Virus record (IMG/VR): IMGVR_UViG_3300027791_000133
Location: 1-24,202 of that record
Length of the DNA: 24,202 nucleotides
Source: a virus
Direction: 5' to 3' (one strand)
Shown here: positions 15,339 to 23,089 of the stretch, piece after piece
Position numbering within the stretch: the stretch's first letter is position 1
Layout: every line of letters begins with the position of its first letter
Made by a program: the position numbers and the translations under genes
The notes under the pieces: model-generated
The model's database searches: none
Seen by the model: only the letters and a program-made list of their open reading frames with translations
Told to the model about the DNA's origin: nothing

Positions 15339-16639
15339 CCGTAATCCTGTTGTTTAGTTGGTTTAGTTCCCCTAAAATAAGTTTTATTAGATAGCTTTAA
15401 AACCCCGTGCAATTTTTTATATGAAGACACTAGTTCATCTAAAGTATAGTAAGCATGTGACATGTGATAACTAAAAATATTACTAGCATCAAAAAATACT
15501 GTCTTACCTTGAATTTTTTCCAAAATTCTATCATAGTCAGGAGATATTAAATTCATTAACCAATATTCAATATCACAACTATTGTACATTTTTTCTTCTA
15601 ATTTTCTTTTTCTTTCAAATGATCCCATATACACCGTCTCTGTCGCCATCGACGCCCTATCGTCCATATGTTTTTTGGCTTGAATGTCTGGACTTACCAT
15701 AAAATGATTAACGGTTTTTGAATATAAATTAATTTCTTCCAGAGACATGTTCATTTCTATTATCATTTGTTTTATGTCAAGATTTTCTTGACAATAATCA
15801 TATAACACAATCTCACCATCAAATTCTAATTTATCAAAAAGAACTGCCGCACGATATCCAGCAGTAGTAGTAATTATCAAATCAAATTTTTCTTCAGGGA
15901 GTTTTTTTAAAGATTCCGTATTGTCTATATAAAATTGTTTTCGTATTCTTGTCATAAATCTACTAAAATAATAATCATTCATATCTACATTTTCAAGGTT
16001 TTTCCAGTATTCAGTTTGAGTATTCCTATAATATGAAAAAGATTTCCTTGCTCTTTCAGACCGGGTAAAATTTATGATAGTAGGCATCCCCTCCACATCT
16101 GCCCATGAGGGAGTATAGTCATCGTGGAAATTATCATCTGATCTTTTAATAAGATCATATCTTTTAGACATATCAGGAGCACCAATATCTTTCCATACCG
16201 TAAGATTTAAATTCATATGTTGGTGGTGAAAAAATACTTGTTGTCCAGGCTTTGCCATTATATGAGCTTTACAAAACTTATCGCTCTTCACAAAATCATA
16301 GAAGTCTGTTATTGGAGTAACCCGTTTTTCGGGTCCGCTCGATACCATATCAAAAACCATACCAACTGAAACAATCATAGCATGAGTATGATTACATTCC
16401 AAAAGAAGATTATGAACTTCACTTCTATAACAGAAACGAATATCATGGCCGCATCCTGCTCCAGTAGCACCTCCTGACATCATAAGTGTTGTAGTTTGAA
16501 TTTGTTTCTCTATTCCAAAATCCCATTTTAATTTGTCAGGACAAACTACCAGAAACAACATGTGTTTGAAGTCTTTTTTAATTTTTATAGATTCAGTTTC
16601 TTCTTTCCATAAGGAAACAAATTGATCAAACTCCTTCAT
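15326..16639 (-). CDS. Unknown 437-residue protein, possibly methyltransferase-related
   Basis: I do not recognise this protein with confidence. The N-terminal half contains SGGATGAGCGHD, a His-rich stretch (VFFHHQHMNLNLTVWKDIGA, about residues 135-154) and scattered acidic patches. The C-terminal half has an alternating strand-helix rhythm: FDLIITTTAGYRAAVLFDKL, GEIVLYDYCQENLDIKQMII, and later KTVFFDASNIFSYHMSHAYY. That is reminiscent of a Rossmann-type (methyltransferase-like) fold, but I see no clean SAM-binding Gly loop. It begins in an ATGA overlap with the oxygenase gene and overlaps the next glycosyltransferase by 13 bases. Context suggests a role in the same modification pathway. It looks more AT-rich than the structural genes. 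Confidence 0.7.
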   Translation of the reverse strand: MKEFDQFVSLWKEETESIKIKKDFKHMLFLVVCPDKLKWDFGIEKQIQTTTLMMSGGATGAGCGHDIRFCYRSEVHNLLLECNHTHAMIVSVGMVFDMVSSGPEKRVTPITDFYDFVKSDKFCKAHIMAKPGQQVFFHHQHMNLNLTVWKDIGAPDMSKRYDLIKRSDDNFHDDYTPSWADVEGMPTIINFTRSERARKSFSYYRNTQTEYWKNLENVDMNDYYFSRFMTRIRKQFYIDNTESLKKLPEEKFDLIITTTAGYRAAVLFDKLEFDGEIVLYDYCQENLDIKQMIIEMNMSLEEINLYSKTVNHFMVSPDIQAKKHMDDRASMATETVYMGSFERKRKLEEKMYNSCDIEYWLMNLISPDYDRILEKIQGKTVFFDASNIFSYHMSHAYYTLDELVSSYKKLHGVLKLSNKTYFRGTKPTKQQDYGWIS

Positions 16640-17379
16640 TTCACAACTTCATTTATTTCTTTAAGAACATCTTTACCAAACTGTTTAACAAGAGACTTTT
16701 TCATAAGTTCTTCACGTTCCTTGTTGAAACCGCCATGCATAATAAAATGATATCTATTCTCATCAGAAGCATTATACGCCTCATGCATTACACCGTTATC
16801 AAACCAAAATCCTGTGCAGTTCTCAAAGGGAAGCTCTTCTGTTCTATCAGTTACATTACCTAACTCATCTTCAAAAACCCGCCTCATATAACAATTATCT
16901 GGTTGATAAAAGGCAATATTAATTGCTCCAGATATATTTCGTCTGCGACCTTCTCTGTCTCGTTTTGTATTAGAATCATGATGTTGTTTAATGGAACCTT
17001 TTGGTTCTAACAACATAAACCGCAGCCGCCGATATGAATTTTTTTTGTGGGGGAAATCCTCTAACCACCGCTTAGTCTCAGGAGCAATTTCTGCAATTTC
17101 AGTCCATCCCCACTTAACATGATTTTCATTAAAACCATGACCGTCTGGATTTTTAGTATGATGCCATCCCATTCTAGTATCGGGTTCATCCCTATGAACA
17201 AAACTATGTATGGAAGCAGAACACCAACCATCACCATCACCAAACCTATGGTCAACAAAATAACCTTCGTCATATACAGATTGTGCTTCTTTGATGCAAA
17301 CTTCGGGAATTTCTATATCCATTTTAAGATACCAAACATCATTTTTTCTGCACCATTCTGTAATCTGTTTATGACTCAT
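16636..17379 (-). CDS. Asp/Asn beta-hydroxylase-like 2-oxoglutarate oxygenase
   Basis: This 247-residue protein resembles the aspartyl/asparaginyl beta-hydroxylase branch of Fe(II)/2-oxoglutarate dioxygenases. RRLRFMLLEPKGSIKQHHDS provides the first iron ligands (His133/134 with Asp135), CTGFWFDNGVMHEAYN provides the distal His199, and NRYHFIMHGG provides the Arg209 expected to hold 2-oxoglutarate. It would hydroxylate a peptide side chain or small molecule, consuming O2 and 2-oxoglutarate. Its ATG overlaps the last codons of a decayed methyltransferase-like remnant (ATGA), a fossil of former coupling. Its stop overlaps the next gene, also as ATGA. The substrate is unknown. Confidence 0.8.
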   Translation of the reverse strand: MSHKQITEWCRKNDVWYLKMDIEIPEVCIKEAQSVYDEGYFVDHRFGDGDGWCSASIHSFVHRDEPDTRMGWHHTKNPDGHGFNENHVKWGWTEIAEIAPETKRWLEDFPHKKNSYRRLRFMLLEPKGSIKQHHDSNTKRDREGRRRNISGAINIAFYQPDNCYMRRVFEDELGNVTDRTEELPFENCTGFWFDNGVMHEAYNASDENRYHFIMHGGFNKEREELMKKSLVKQFGKDVLKEINEVVK

Positions 17380-17501
17380 TTTCCTATCACCATAAACCTT
17401 GTCATACCACTGTCCAATACCTTTGTACCACTATATAGTAGTTCTGTAAAATTTACTTGTTTAGCTAATTCTTCTGGTCCGCTAACACAATTGATATGAT
17501 T
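17376..17501 (-). pseudogene. Remnant 3' end of a second methyltransferase-like gene
   Basis: The 120 bases between the methyltransferase-like gene and the oxygenase gene are not empty. In the frame shifted by one from the upstream gene they encode 41 residues, starting NHINCVSGPEELAKQ and ending MTRFMVIGK, with a TGA that overlaps the next ATG as ATGA. The upstream gene itself ends with DHINCVSSPDELIEQ through MKRFMVIGY. By hand alignment 26 of 39 residues are identical. It has no start codon and is fused at its left side to the new stop codon, so it is the surviving tail of a homologous gene that was replaced or partly duplicated. Confidence 0.88.
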
Positions 17502-18237
17502 AATCAACAACATCATCATTCCTATACACATCTTTAGATGGATATCCAATAACCATAAATCTTTTCATCCCATTATCTAGTTCCCGTTTACCAGAATAAA
17601 GAACTTCTGTTATCTTTGCTTGTTCAATAAGTTCATCTGGAGAAGATACACAATTTATATGGTCATCCCATTGTTCATCATCTGTTGATTGTAAAACATA
17701 CAGTGGATAGTTCTTAAATTTATTTAAAGAATAAAATCGTGTCATTGGAAACATGTGTTCGCATGAAGTGTTTATTATAAGGTCGTAGATAATTCTTTTT
17801 TCTTCTCTTTCAACAAATTTCTCCCACATGATATCTTTCACATTACATCTATACTTATCTTTATCTTTATATCTTTTATTAAATCTCTGACTTATATCTT
17901 TAACATCTCTATCTATTTCATAATTCTGGATAAAATCAGGTTTCAAATGTGTCATTAATAATTCTACACCAAATTGAGCATACCATCCACCTAAAAAAAC
18001 AATATTTTTTGGTCGTAAAGGACCAATAGTTCTTAATCCATCCTTAGGCATATAAATGTTCAGCAGTTCATTGATCATCCACAACTTACTTTGTAATTGT
18101 GAAGCCGTAATTGCGGCGAATATTCTTTTTGACTGCTGATAATATTTATGATCCTGATCGTTTGACGAAGAAATCTTCTGGAAAATAGCTTTCCAATCAT
18201 CACAAACTTCTGTAGTAAAATGTATTCCCTCTACCAT
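17500..18237 (-). CDS. Putative class I SAM-dependent methyltransferase-like protein
   Basis: This 245-residue protein shows a Rossmann-type core: KNIVFLGGWYAQFGVELLMT (residues 77-96) as the glycine-containing first strand and loop, NYEIDRDV (105-112) with an acidic residue at the end of strand two, and YDLIINTSCEHM (151-162) as strand four with its following motif. This fits a class I methyltransferase or a close non-methyltransferase relative. The C-terminus contains HINCVSSPDEL and MKRFMVIGY and then a 14-residue Asp-rich extension. It starts in a TAATG overlap with the glycosyltransferase upstream. Directly after it lies the remnant of a homologous gene, so this copy seems to have arrived by recombination. 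Substrate unknown. Confidence 0.72.
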   Translation of the reverse strand: MVEGIHFTTEVCDDWKAIFQKISSSNDQDHKYYQQSKRIFAAITASQLQSKLWMINELLNIYMPKDGLRTIGPLRPKNIVFLGGWYAQFGVELLMTHLKPDFIQNYEIDRDVKDISQRFNKRYKDKDKYRCNVKDIMWEKFVEREEKRIIYDLIINTSCEHMFPMTRFYSLNKFKNYPLYVLQSTDDEQWDDHINCVSSPDELIEQAKITEVLYSGKRELDNGMKRFMVIGYPSKDVYRNDDVVD

Positions 18238-19145
18238 TATAGATTCACCTTATCAATATCATACATCAATTCTTTTTCGTCTTCTAAAATATGTCCTCTC
18301 TTGGTGGTTAATTTGCTATTATTAAACAAACATATTTTATGGTCTTCTCTAAATTTTTTAAGCTCCATATCTTCTGGAAAAATATTTCCTTTGTACCAAG
18401 AATAAATATCCCCTTTAGGAAATCCTTGAAAAAAACTCTTCTCTTCATTCCATACATCATAACCACGATGATTAAAATAATTATCTATAGTCGGATATGT
18501 AAAAAATACCATTTCTGGATTAGCATAAATTTCTTTCCACATCTCATATAGTTGTCCTCTATTCCAACGAATAACAGAAGAATTTAGTGGAGTAGCTTTA
18601 TATTTTGCAAAATTCCTTTTACAGTCTTCTATATTATTCCACCACCCCCTAACAATATAAGGCTTGTCCATTGGTAAATCAAAGAAGTATTTTAAATCTT
18701 GATGTATAATAAGGTCGAGATCAAGGAAAAGAAATTTTTCTCCTTGTATTCTATTAAATTGCCAAAGTTTAGTTTCAATATCATTTTTCCATTCCATATT
18801 ATATTTCATACTTGTTTCATTATGTTTTCTATTGTATTTATGTTTCAACCACCAATGATATCTAGTCTCTCTAGTTTCCACATCGTCATACGATAACGCA
18901 AACATATAACATTTGCGATATGCCCAAAAGAAGTTTTTTTCTGGAAGGAAAAATTGATCCCAATAAGAAGGCATATTAATATCATATTTTGACCCAAGTT
19001 TGGGTCTATCAGTTATACAATAAAAATTAAAGGGAATAGAACAGTTTGCTTCACACTGTTCTTTCAACTTCTCAACATAGGATATATCATACTTATCACC
19101 CCACGACACACATATTATAGTATTTTCAATCATCATCTTTTTCAT
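18237..19145 (-). CDS. Putative GT-A glycosyltransferase (GT8-like)
   Basis: This protein of about 302 residues has the layout of a GT-A glycosyltransferase. IICVSWGDKYDISYVEKLKE at the N-terminus forms the first strand and helix; FYCITDRPKLG follows; FLFLDLDLIIHQDLKYFFDL holds the metal-binding DLD; RGWWNNIED and a TPLNSSVIRWNRGQLYEMW block resemble the acceptor side of GT8. The start is uncertain: in-frame ATGs lie at 19166, 19145, 19136 and 19133. I favour 19145 (AGAG nine bases upstream); the later ones would overlap the stop of the small ORF, also plausible. It ends in a TAATG overlap with the methyltransferase-like gene. Confidence 0.75.
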   Translation of the reverse strand: MKKMMIENTIICVSWGDKYDISYVEKLKEQCEANCSIPFNFYCITDRPKLGSKYDINMPSYWDQFFLPEKNFFWAYRKCYMFALSYDDVETRETRYHWWLKHKYNRKHNETSMKYNMEWKNDIETKLWQFNRIQGEKFLFLDLDLIIHQDLKYFFDLPMDKPYIVRGWWNNIEDCKRNFAKYKATPLNSSVIRWNRGQLYEMWKEIYANPEMVFFTYPTIDNYFNHRGYDVWNEEKSFFQGFPKGDIYSWYKGNIFPEDMELKKFREDHKICLFNNSKLTTKRGHILEDEKELMYDIDKVNL

Positions 19146-19233
19146 ATATAAATTCTCTTTCCTCATAGTGACGTTGTTTTTTAAATCTAGAAAAGAAAAA
19201 ACGTAACCTATATATAAATTTTTTTATACGCAT
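19126..19233 (-). CDS. Small ORF, 35 residues, basic then acidic
   Basis: This short reading frame bridges the SGNH hydrolase and the glycosyltransferase. It encodes MRIKKFIYRLRFFFSRFKKQ followed by RHYEEREFIYEKDDD: a strongly basic aromatic first half and an acidic end. It has one of the best ribosome sites in the window, AGGAG seven bases before ATG, located inside the end of the SGNH gene, and its stop overlaps the ATGs of the glycosyltransferase. That arrangement suggests a real small protein or a translational coupler for the glycosyltransferase. No known family is recognised. It could be a chance frame in AT-rich DNA, but the ribosome site argues against that. Confidence 0.6.
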   Translation of the reverse strand: MRIKKFIYRLRFFFSRFKKQRHYEEREFIYEKDDD

Positions 19234-19951
19234 TATATATCTCCTGTGCTATAATCTTGTGACCTTCAGCATTGGGATGACTATCTTCATCTGAAATCCT
19301 TAACTGTTTTCTTTCTGGATCAACTTTATCTAATATATCTATTACGGTATATCCACCAATCTGTTTCAGTATTGGCCAACCTATAAACTGATCTGGATTT
19401 ATTTCATCAAAGATTTTAGAATTTATCATTGGGGCGGGGAGCGCTTTCTTCCAATGCTCCCCAATATCGGAAACCGGCACTGGCCCTTGTATCATAAGAT
19501 AAGGAATATCCTTTAATAACATTTGTGCTATTAAGAAGTGTCTAAGGGATTTCATAGTTACATCATATGTATTATTATACTGTAATATACTATTCCTAGA
19601 TTTTGAATCTATAGGATACTTTTCAGTTTCAGAATTGTCTCTATGTGGATGAAAGGAGTACCATCCATTTGCCGGGTCTTGAAAATCCTGTCTCATCCAT
19701 TCACTCCACATCAAAACTACAAGACCAATATTTTTTTCTGATAAGACCGTATCAATAAGCTTTGATGAAATCTGTTGGTTACCTGCTCCGCACCTTCCAA
19801 GGTTAACACATTCCATATCAAGTTTATCAGCAAGATGTTGTGGCCAACGGGGGAAATTATGATCAAAATCTGGAGACATAGGATTGTTCAGATAATGTTC
19901 TGTAAAACTGCATCCAATGGCAATCAGTTTTTTTCTAGAAGATTTTAACAT
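19208..19951 (-). CDS. SGNH/GDSL-type hydrolase
   Basis: This 247-residue protein resembles SGNH hydrolases, which remove or transfer acyl groups on carbohydrates and lipids. LIAIGCSFTE (residues 9-18) is block I with the nucleophile Ser15. NLGRCGAGNQQI is the block II glycine region. LVVLMWSEWMRQDF stands where GxND is usual, so block III is atypical. DEDSHPNAEGHKIIAQEIY near the C-terminus is block V with the catalytic Asp and His. No signal peptide is present, so it acts in the cytoplasm. It overlaps the carbamoyltransferase by 17 bases. With glycosyltransferases nearby, a role in O-acyl editing of a glycan is a reasonable inference. Confidence 0.82.
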   Translation of the reverse strand: MLKSSRKKLIAIGCSFTEHYLNNPMSPDFDHNFPRWPQHLADKLDMECVNLGRCGAGNQQISSKLIDTVLSEKNIGLVVLMWSEWMRQDFQDPANGWYSFHPHRDNSETEKYPIDSKSRNSILQYNNTYDVTMKSLRHFLIAQMLLKDIPYLMIQGPVPVSDIGEHWKKALPAPMINSKIFDEINPDQFIGWPILKQIGGYTVIDILDKVDPERKQLRISDEDSHPNAEGHKIIAQEIYNAYKKIYI

Positions 19952-21272
19952 TATATAATTTTGAAAACTCCACTGCGTTATCCCAAGTATCTACCATTGG
20001 TTTACCCTTTATATTTAGGGAGGTGTTCAGAAGCATCGGACAACCTGTTTCATCATACCACTCTTCCAGTATTGAACGAATTACAGAACCGCAATCTCTC
20101 TTGACCACCTGTACTCTTGCCGTGCCATCTACATGAGTCACTGATGTATAATCATGTTTTGCCTTTGCGACAAACTGCATATACTCGTTCATTGGTCCTT
20201 CGAAGTATTCGTCTGCATACTCTTCTAGAATGGCTGGTGCAAAGGGACGGAACTTCTGTCTCTTTTTGATATCATTCACCGTATCTTTAATGTCATATCG
20301 TGGATCACCAAGTAATGAACGATTACCTAATGCACGAGGTCCAAACTCTGCACGGCCATTTGCAACACCACACACCTTATTTTCTAATAGTTCTTTCACT
20401 ACTTCCTTTGGTTTTATATTATTTAAAATGAGAGTTCCAAGATAGGGATGCTTCCACTTCAACTTCTTTTTAAGAACCAACGCAGCTGCGCCTAATGCAC
20501 TACCAGCATCGCCGGGGGATGGCATAATCCATATATTTTTCCCTTTGATCTTTGAGTTAGCAACACAATTCAGCGCACATCCACCCATGATGACTAAGTT
20601 TTCATGGGGACATAACTCTACCAGTTTAAGTAGTTCCCTCTCGTAGAGGTCTTGTATGGACGATGCGAGGTCTTCTGGACGTGCTTCTGGGTAAATGTTA
20701 CCAACACCTCGGTGGTTGTTTTCCCACAGGTGGTCTTCTAAATTATATTTGGATTCACCAAATGCTGACATACCCATTGTGATGTATTCATCCTCGTTGG
20801 GTTTCAAGCCTATACGTTGTGTAATTGCTGAATATAAAAGACCAAGAGAGTGAGGATATTTCCACGATGTTCTCTTTTTCATCTTATTATCTTTACAATC
20901 CCATATAGACATAGTGTCCCACTCACCGATTGCATCAATGACTAAGACGTTGCACTCATTAAAGGGGGATGTGTAGTAACCAGCAGCAGCATGAGATTCA
21001 TGATGACCAAAACATGTATCATATCCTATACGAGTCTTCTGCCACTTCTGTCCAGCATATAATCGCCGCAAGTTCTTACGAAAGGGTTTCTCGTAATATG
21101 CAATTACATCTGGTTTATTTAATTTAGATTTAGGTAACTGTGCAGGGTGTGCCCACTTGTCACCCTTCTTTTGACTATGACGCTCACTATGTGAAGCAAA
21201 ATGTATTCGGTCATTCCTCAGTAAACAAATACCCGCATCATGGAACCCCTCTGAAACTCCAAGTATATTCAT
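19935..21272 (-). CDS. NodU/CmcH-type O-carbamoyltransferase
   Basis: This 445-residue enzyme would transfer a carbamoyl group from carbamoyl phosphate via carbamoyl-adenylate to a hydroxyl, typically of a sugar. The N-terminal TsaD-like domain has MNILGVSEGFHDAGICLLRN, GHHESHAAAGYY (His90, 91 and 94), MGGCALNCVANSKI (229-242) and PSPGDAGSALGAA (251-263). The C-terminal domain has GRAEFGPRALGNRSLLGDPR (306-325), FRPFAPAILEEY and LLNTSLNIKGKP. All known landmarks are present though the protein is shorter than NodU (roughly 550-600). GGAG nine to twelve bases before ATG is the ribosome site. It is the first gene of the overlapping modification operon. Confidence 0.93.
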   Translation of the reverse strand: MNILGVSEGFHDAGICLLRNDRIHFASHSERHSQKKGDKWAHPAQLPKSKLNKPDVIAYYEKPFRKNLRRLYAGQKWQKTRIGYDTCFGHHESHAAAGYYTSPFNECNVLVIDAIGEWDTMSIWDCKDNKMKKRTSWKYPHSLGLLYSAITQRIGLKPNEDEYITMGMSAFGESKYNLEDHLWENNHRGVGNIYPEARPEDLASSIQDLYERELLKLVELCPHENLVIMGGCALNCVANSKIKGKNIWIMPSPGDAGSALGAAALVLKKKLKWKHPYLGTLILNNIKPKEVVKELLENKVCGVANGRAEFGPRALGNRSLLGDPRYDIKDTVNDIKKRQKFRPFAPAILEEYADEYFEGPMNEYMQFVAKAKHDYTSVTHVDGTARVQVVKRDCGSVIRSILEEWYDETGCPMLLNTSLNIKGKPMVDTWDNAVEFSKLYNVKIF

Positions 21273-21289
21273 AATAAATCTCCATTATA

Positions 21290-22063
21290 TTATTTTAGTG
21301 GGATATATACTCCCTCAACTTCAAACTTTTCTTTCTCACTCATAGTAAGTTCAGCAGTATTTGAAAAAACCATATATCCTAATAGAACTTCCATAGGAGA
21401 TTTTGCTTTACGAATGAAAGTTTTTGCATTTTTAAGATTATCATCTTTATTTGAATTCTTAACAATATCTTGTTCAAAAATTCTAAGTTTAAGTTTAAAT
21501 AACTGTTCTTTTTGGTATGAGTTGTCGTTATCATACGATCCAAAAAACATATCAAAAATATTATCTTTTGGTATATTAGTATCAAGTAACAATATATTAT
21601 CAGGATTTTTATCTTCGATAGTTTTTTTCCACGTTTCATAATCTAATTTAAGTGCTGTTTTAAGTGCTGTCGATTGTTCTTCAGCCTGAGTAGCTGATGC
21701 TTCAGCCTGGGCAGCTGCTTTATCTTCGAGAGTTTTTTTCCACGATTCATACTCTAATTTTGTTTGATTCTTTATCTCTTCAACTTCCATAACTTGCGAC
21801 TCTTGTTCACGGCTCATAAAATCCCTAAAAGATTCTCTATATTGCTCACGAAACTGTTCGTGACGAACCTGAGTACGCTTATCTATATCCTCATAAGAAA
21901 CTACTTTTATAAAATCTCTCCACTGTTCATCTTCTTCATCTACCATAATATAGTGTTCTCTAACAAGATCATCATCTGGGCTTGTCCACAAAACTGCAAC
22001 AGTATTTAGTTCTGGATTACTATAATAATAATCTGTAATTTTATCTGACCATAAATACGACAT
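21290..22063 (-). CDS. Coiled-coil protein with internal repeat, unknown role
   Basis: I do not recognise this 257-residue protein. The N-terminus (MSYLWSDKITDYYYSNPELN) is followed by a highly charged Glu/Gln/Arg-rich helical region from about residue 55 to 150 that should form a coiled coil. Within it, LEYESWKKTLEDKA and LDYETWKKTIEDKN are two copies of a 37-residue unit, separated by an Ala/Gln-rich linker. The C-terminal 90 residues look globular. AGGAG nine bases before ATG is a good ribosome site. Its place just after two fiber-like genes suggests a tail-associated or assembly protein, by position only. Confidence 0.78.
   Translation of the reverse strand: MSYLWSDKITDYYYSNPELNTVAVLWTSPDDDLVREHYIMVDEEDEQWRDFIKVVSYEDIDKRTQVRHEQFREQYRESFRDFMSREQESQVMEVEEIKNQTKLEYESWKKTLEDKAAAQAEASATQAEEQSTALKTALKLDYETWKKTIEDKNPDNILLLDTNIPKDNIFDMFFGSYDNDNSYQKEQLFKLKLRIFEQDIVKNSNKDDNLKNAKTFIRKAKSPMEVLLGYMVFSNTAELTMSEKEKFEVEGVYIPLK
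21610..21760 (-). repeat. Intragenic direct repeats in the coiled-coil gene
   Basis: Plus-strand bases 21610-21649 and 21721-21760 match at 37 of 40 positions, 111 bases (37 codons) apart. Between them lie two smaller tandem repeats: TTAAGTGCTGT at 21648 and 21660, and TTCAGCCTG followed by a near-copy of AGTAGCTG at 21680 and 21701. All periods are multiples of three, so the reading frame is kept. Confidence 0.85.
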
Positions 22064-22096
22064 TAATATCTCCTACTCTCTATATATGCGTACATA

Positions 22097-23047
22097 TTAA
22101 CCACCTTTAACAATCCTAAGAGCATAAGTTGTTATTGTTGCGGCCGAACCATCTGGAAATTCCTGTGAACGATAATCATCACCAACTTGTCTGGTTTGGT
22201 AGTTACCATTACCATTAAGGCGAGTATCAACTATACCAGAACCTCTTGTGTTACCACCAGATGTTGCCATTGTGTATACAATTTTTTGACCACCAGTGTT
22301 AGCAGCATCATAACGTATCCAGTTTCCTATGAGAGTTTTCATAGTGGCGGTGGCACCTTCTATAAGTCCACCTGTCCCACCTTCTGCAACTAAAAGATTT
22401 CTACTTGGTGTACTATCTGCGCCATTCCTTCTGTGAAGAAAATAACTTGTGATAGTAGTTGGTTGATCAACTGTCTCTGGAATACCAGCCGCTCCAAACG
22501 CACCCGTATTTGCTCGTGTATCAAGGAAAAATGCAGTAGTAGATACGTTAGTATATCCCGATGCCGCTGTCGAAGATGTAGTAACAGTATAAGTTCCACC
22601 AGTATTGTTTGATTCTGTTCCTGCAACCAAAAGGTCAATTGCTGGTTCAACAAAGGTATCTTTAAAATCTGTTAGCGTCATTGCTTGGATAGTATTAGTA
22701 CTATTGTTCCACCACACAGGAAAAGAGATGCCAGTATCAGCAGTCTGTCCAACACCACTTGTGGTATATGCTTGATGAACTCTATCATAGGAAACTGTGA
22801 CTGTGCCCGGTTCAGCAGTACCAGATTCAGCAATAAAGGCAGTTGCATTAGTAGATGTAGCACCAGCAGACTTCCTTGTATCAGACATAGCAGCAAGGTT
22901 ACCAGCTGAACCAGTATTCACAGTAAGAACTGAGGTTGGACCACCAGCATATACAAAAATTCCTGCTACTTGCCATTGGACAATTTCAGCAGCAGACATC
23001 TCTTGAAGATTGCCACTATTGTACCATAAAGGTGAACGTGCTGTCAT
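22097..23047 (-). CDS. Virion structural / fiber-like protein
   Basis: This 316-residue protein is rich in Gly, Ala, Thr and Ser with little charge, as in phage fibers and appendage proteins. The start MTARSPLWYNSGNLQEMSAA and a later FPVWWNNSTNTIQAMTLTDF look like two copies of one short module (aromatic, Asn, then a Met-containing helix). The C-terminal part, YFLHRRNGADSTPSRNLLVA, then RGSGIVDTRLNGNGNYQTRQ and a VGDDYRSQEFPDGSA block, probably forms a beta-rich head. Similar proteins are found beside tail-fiber genes in marine T4-like phages. A weak late promoter (CATAAATA) lies at the end of the preceding gene. The exact virion location is not decidable here. Confidence 0.75.
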   Translation of the reverse strand: MTARSPLWYNSGNLQEMSAAEIVQWQVAGIFVYAGGPTSVLTVNTGSAGNLAAMSDTRKSAGATSTNATAFIAESGTAEPGTVTVSYDRVHQAYTTSGVGQTADTGISFPVWWNNSTNTIQAMTLTDFKDTFVEPAIDLLVAGTESNNTGGTYTVTTSSTAASGYTNVSTTAFFLDTRANTGAFGAAGIPETVDQPTTITSYFLHRRNGADSTPSRNLLVAEGGTGGLIEGATATMKTLIGNWIRYDAANTGGQKIVYTMATSGGNTRGSGIVDTRLNGNGNYQTRQVGDDYRSQEFPDGSAATITTYALRIVKGG

Positions 23048-23081
23048 TAATTATTCTCTATATTACTCATAATATTACTCA

Positions 23082-23089
23082 TATTTATG
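23082..23089 (-). promoter_or_regulatory. Possible late promoter (CATAAATA) for the fiber-like gene
   Basis: Minus strand reads CATAAATA, one base off the T4 consensus but fitting the looser NATAAATA form described for marine T4-like phages. It covers the stop codon of the upstream fiber gene and lies 35 bases before the next ATG. It may also feed the modification operon by read-through. Confidence 0.45.

Noticed and set aside
18143-18150. CATAAATA late-promoter-like octamer on the minus strand
   Set aside because: It lies deep inside the methyltransferase-like gene with no gene start close downstream.
18835-18842. CATAAATA octamer on the minus strand
   Set aside because: It is inside the glycosyltransferase coding region, not near a start codon.
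22051-22058. CATAAATA on the plus strand
   Set aside because: It would only drive antisense RNA across the fiber-like genes; no plus-strand gene follows.
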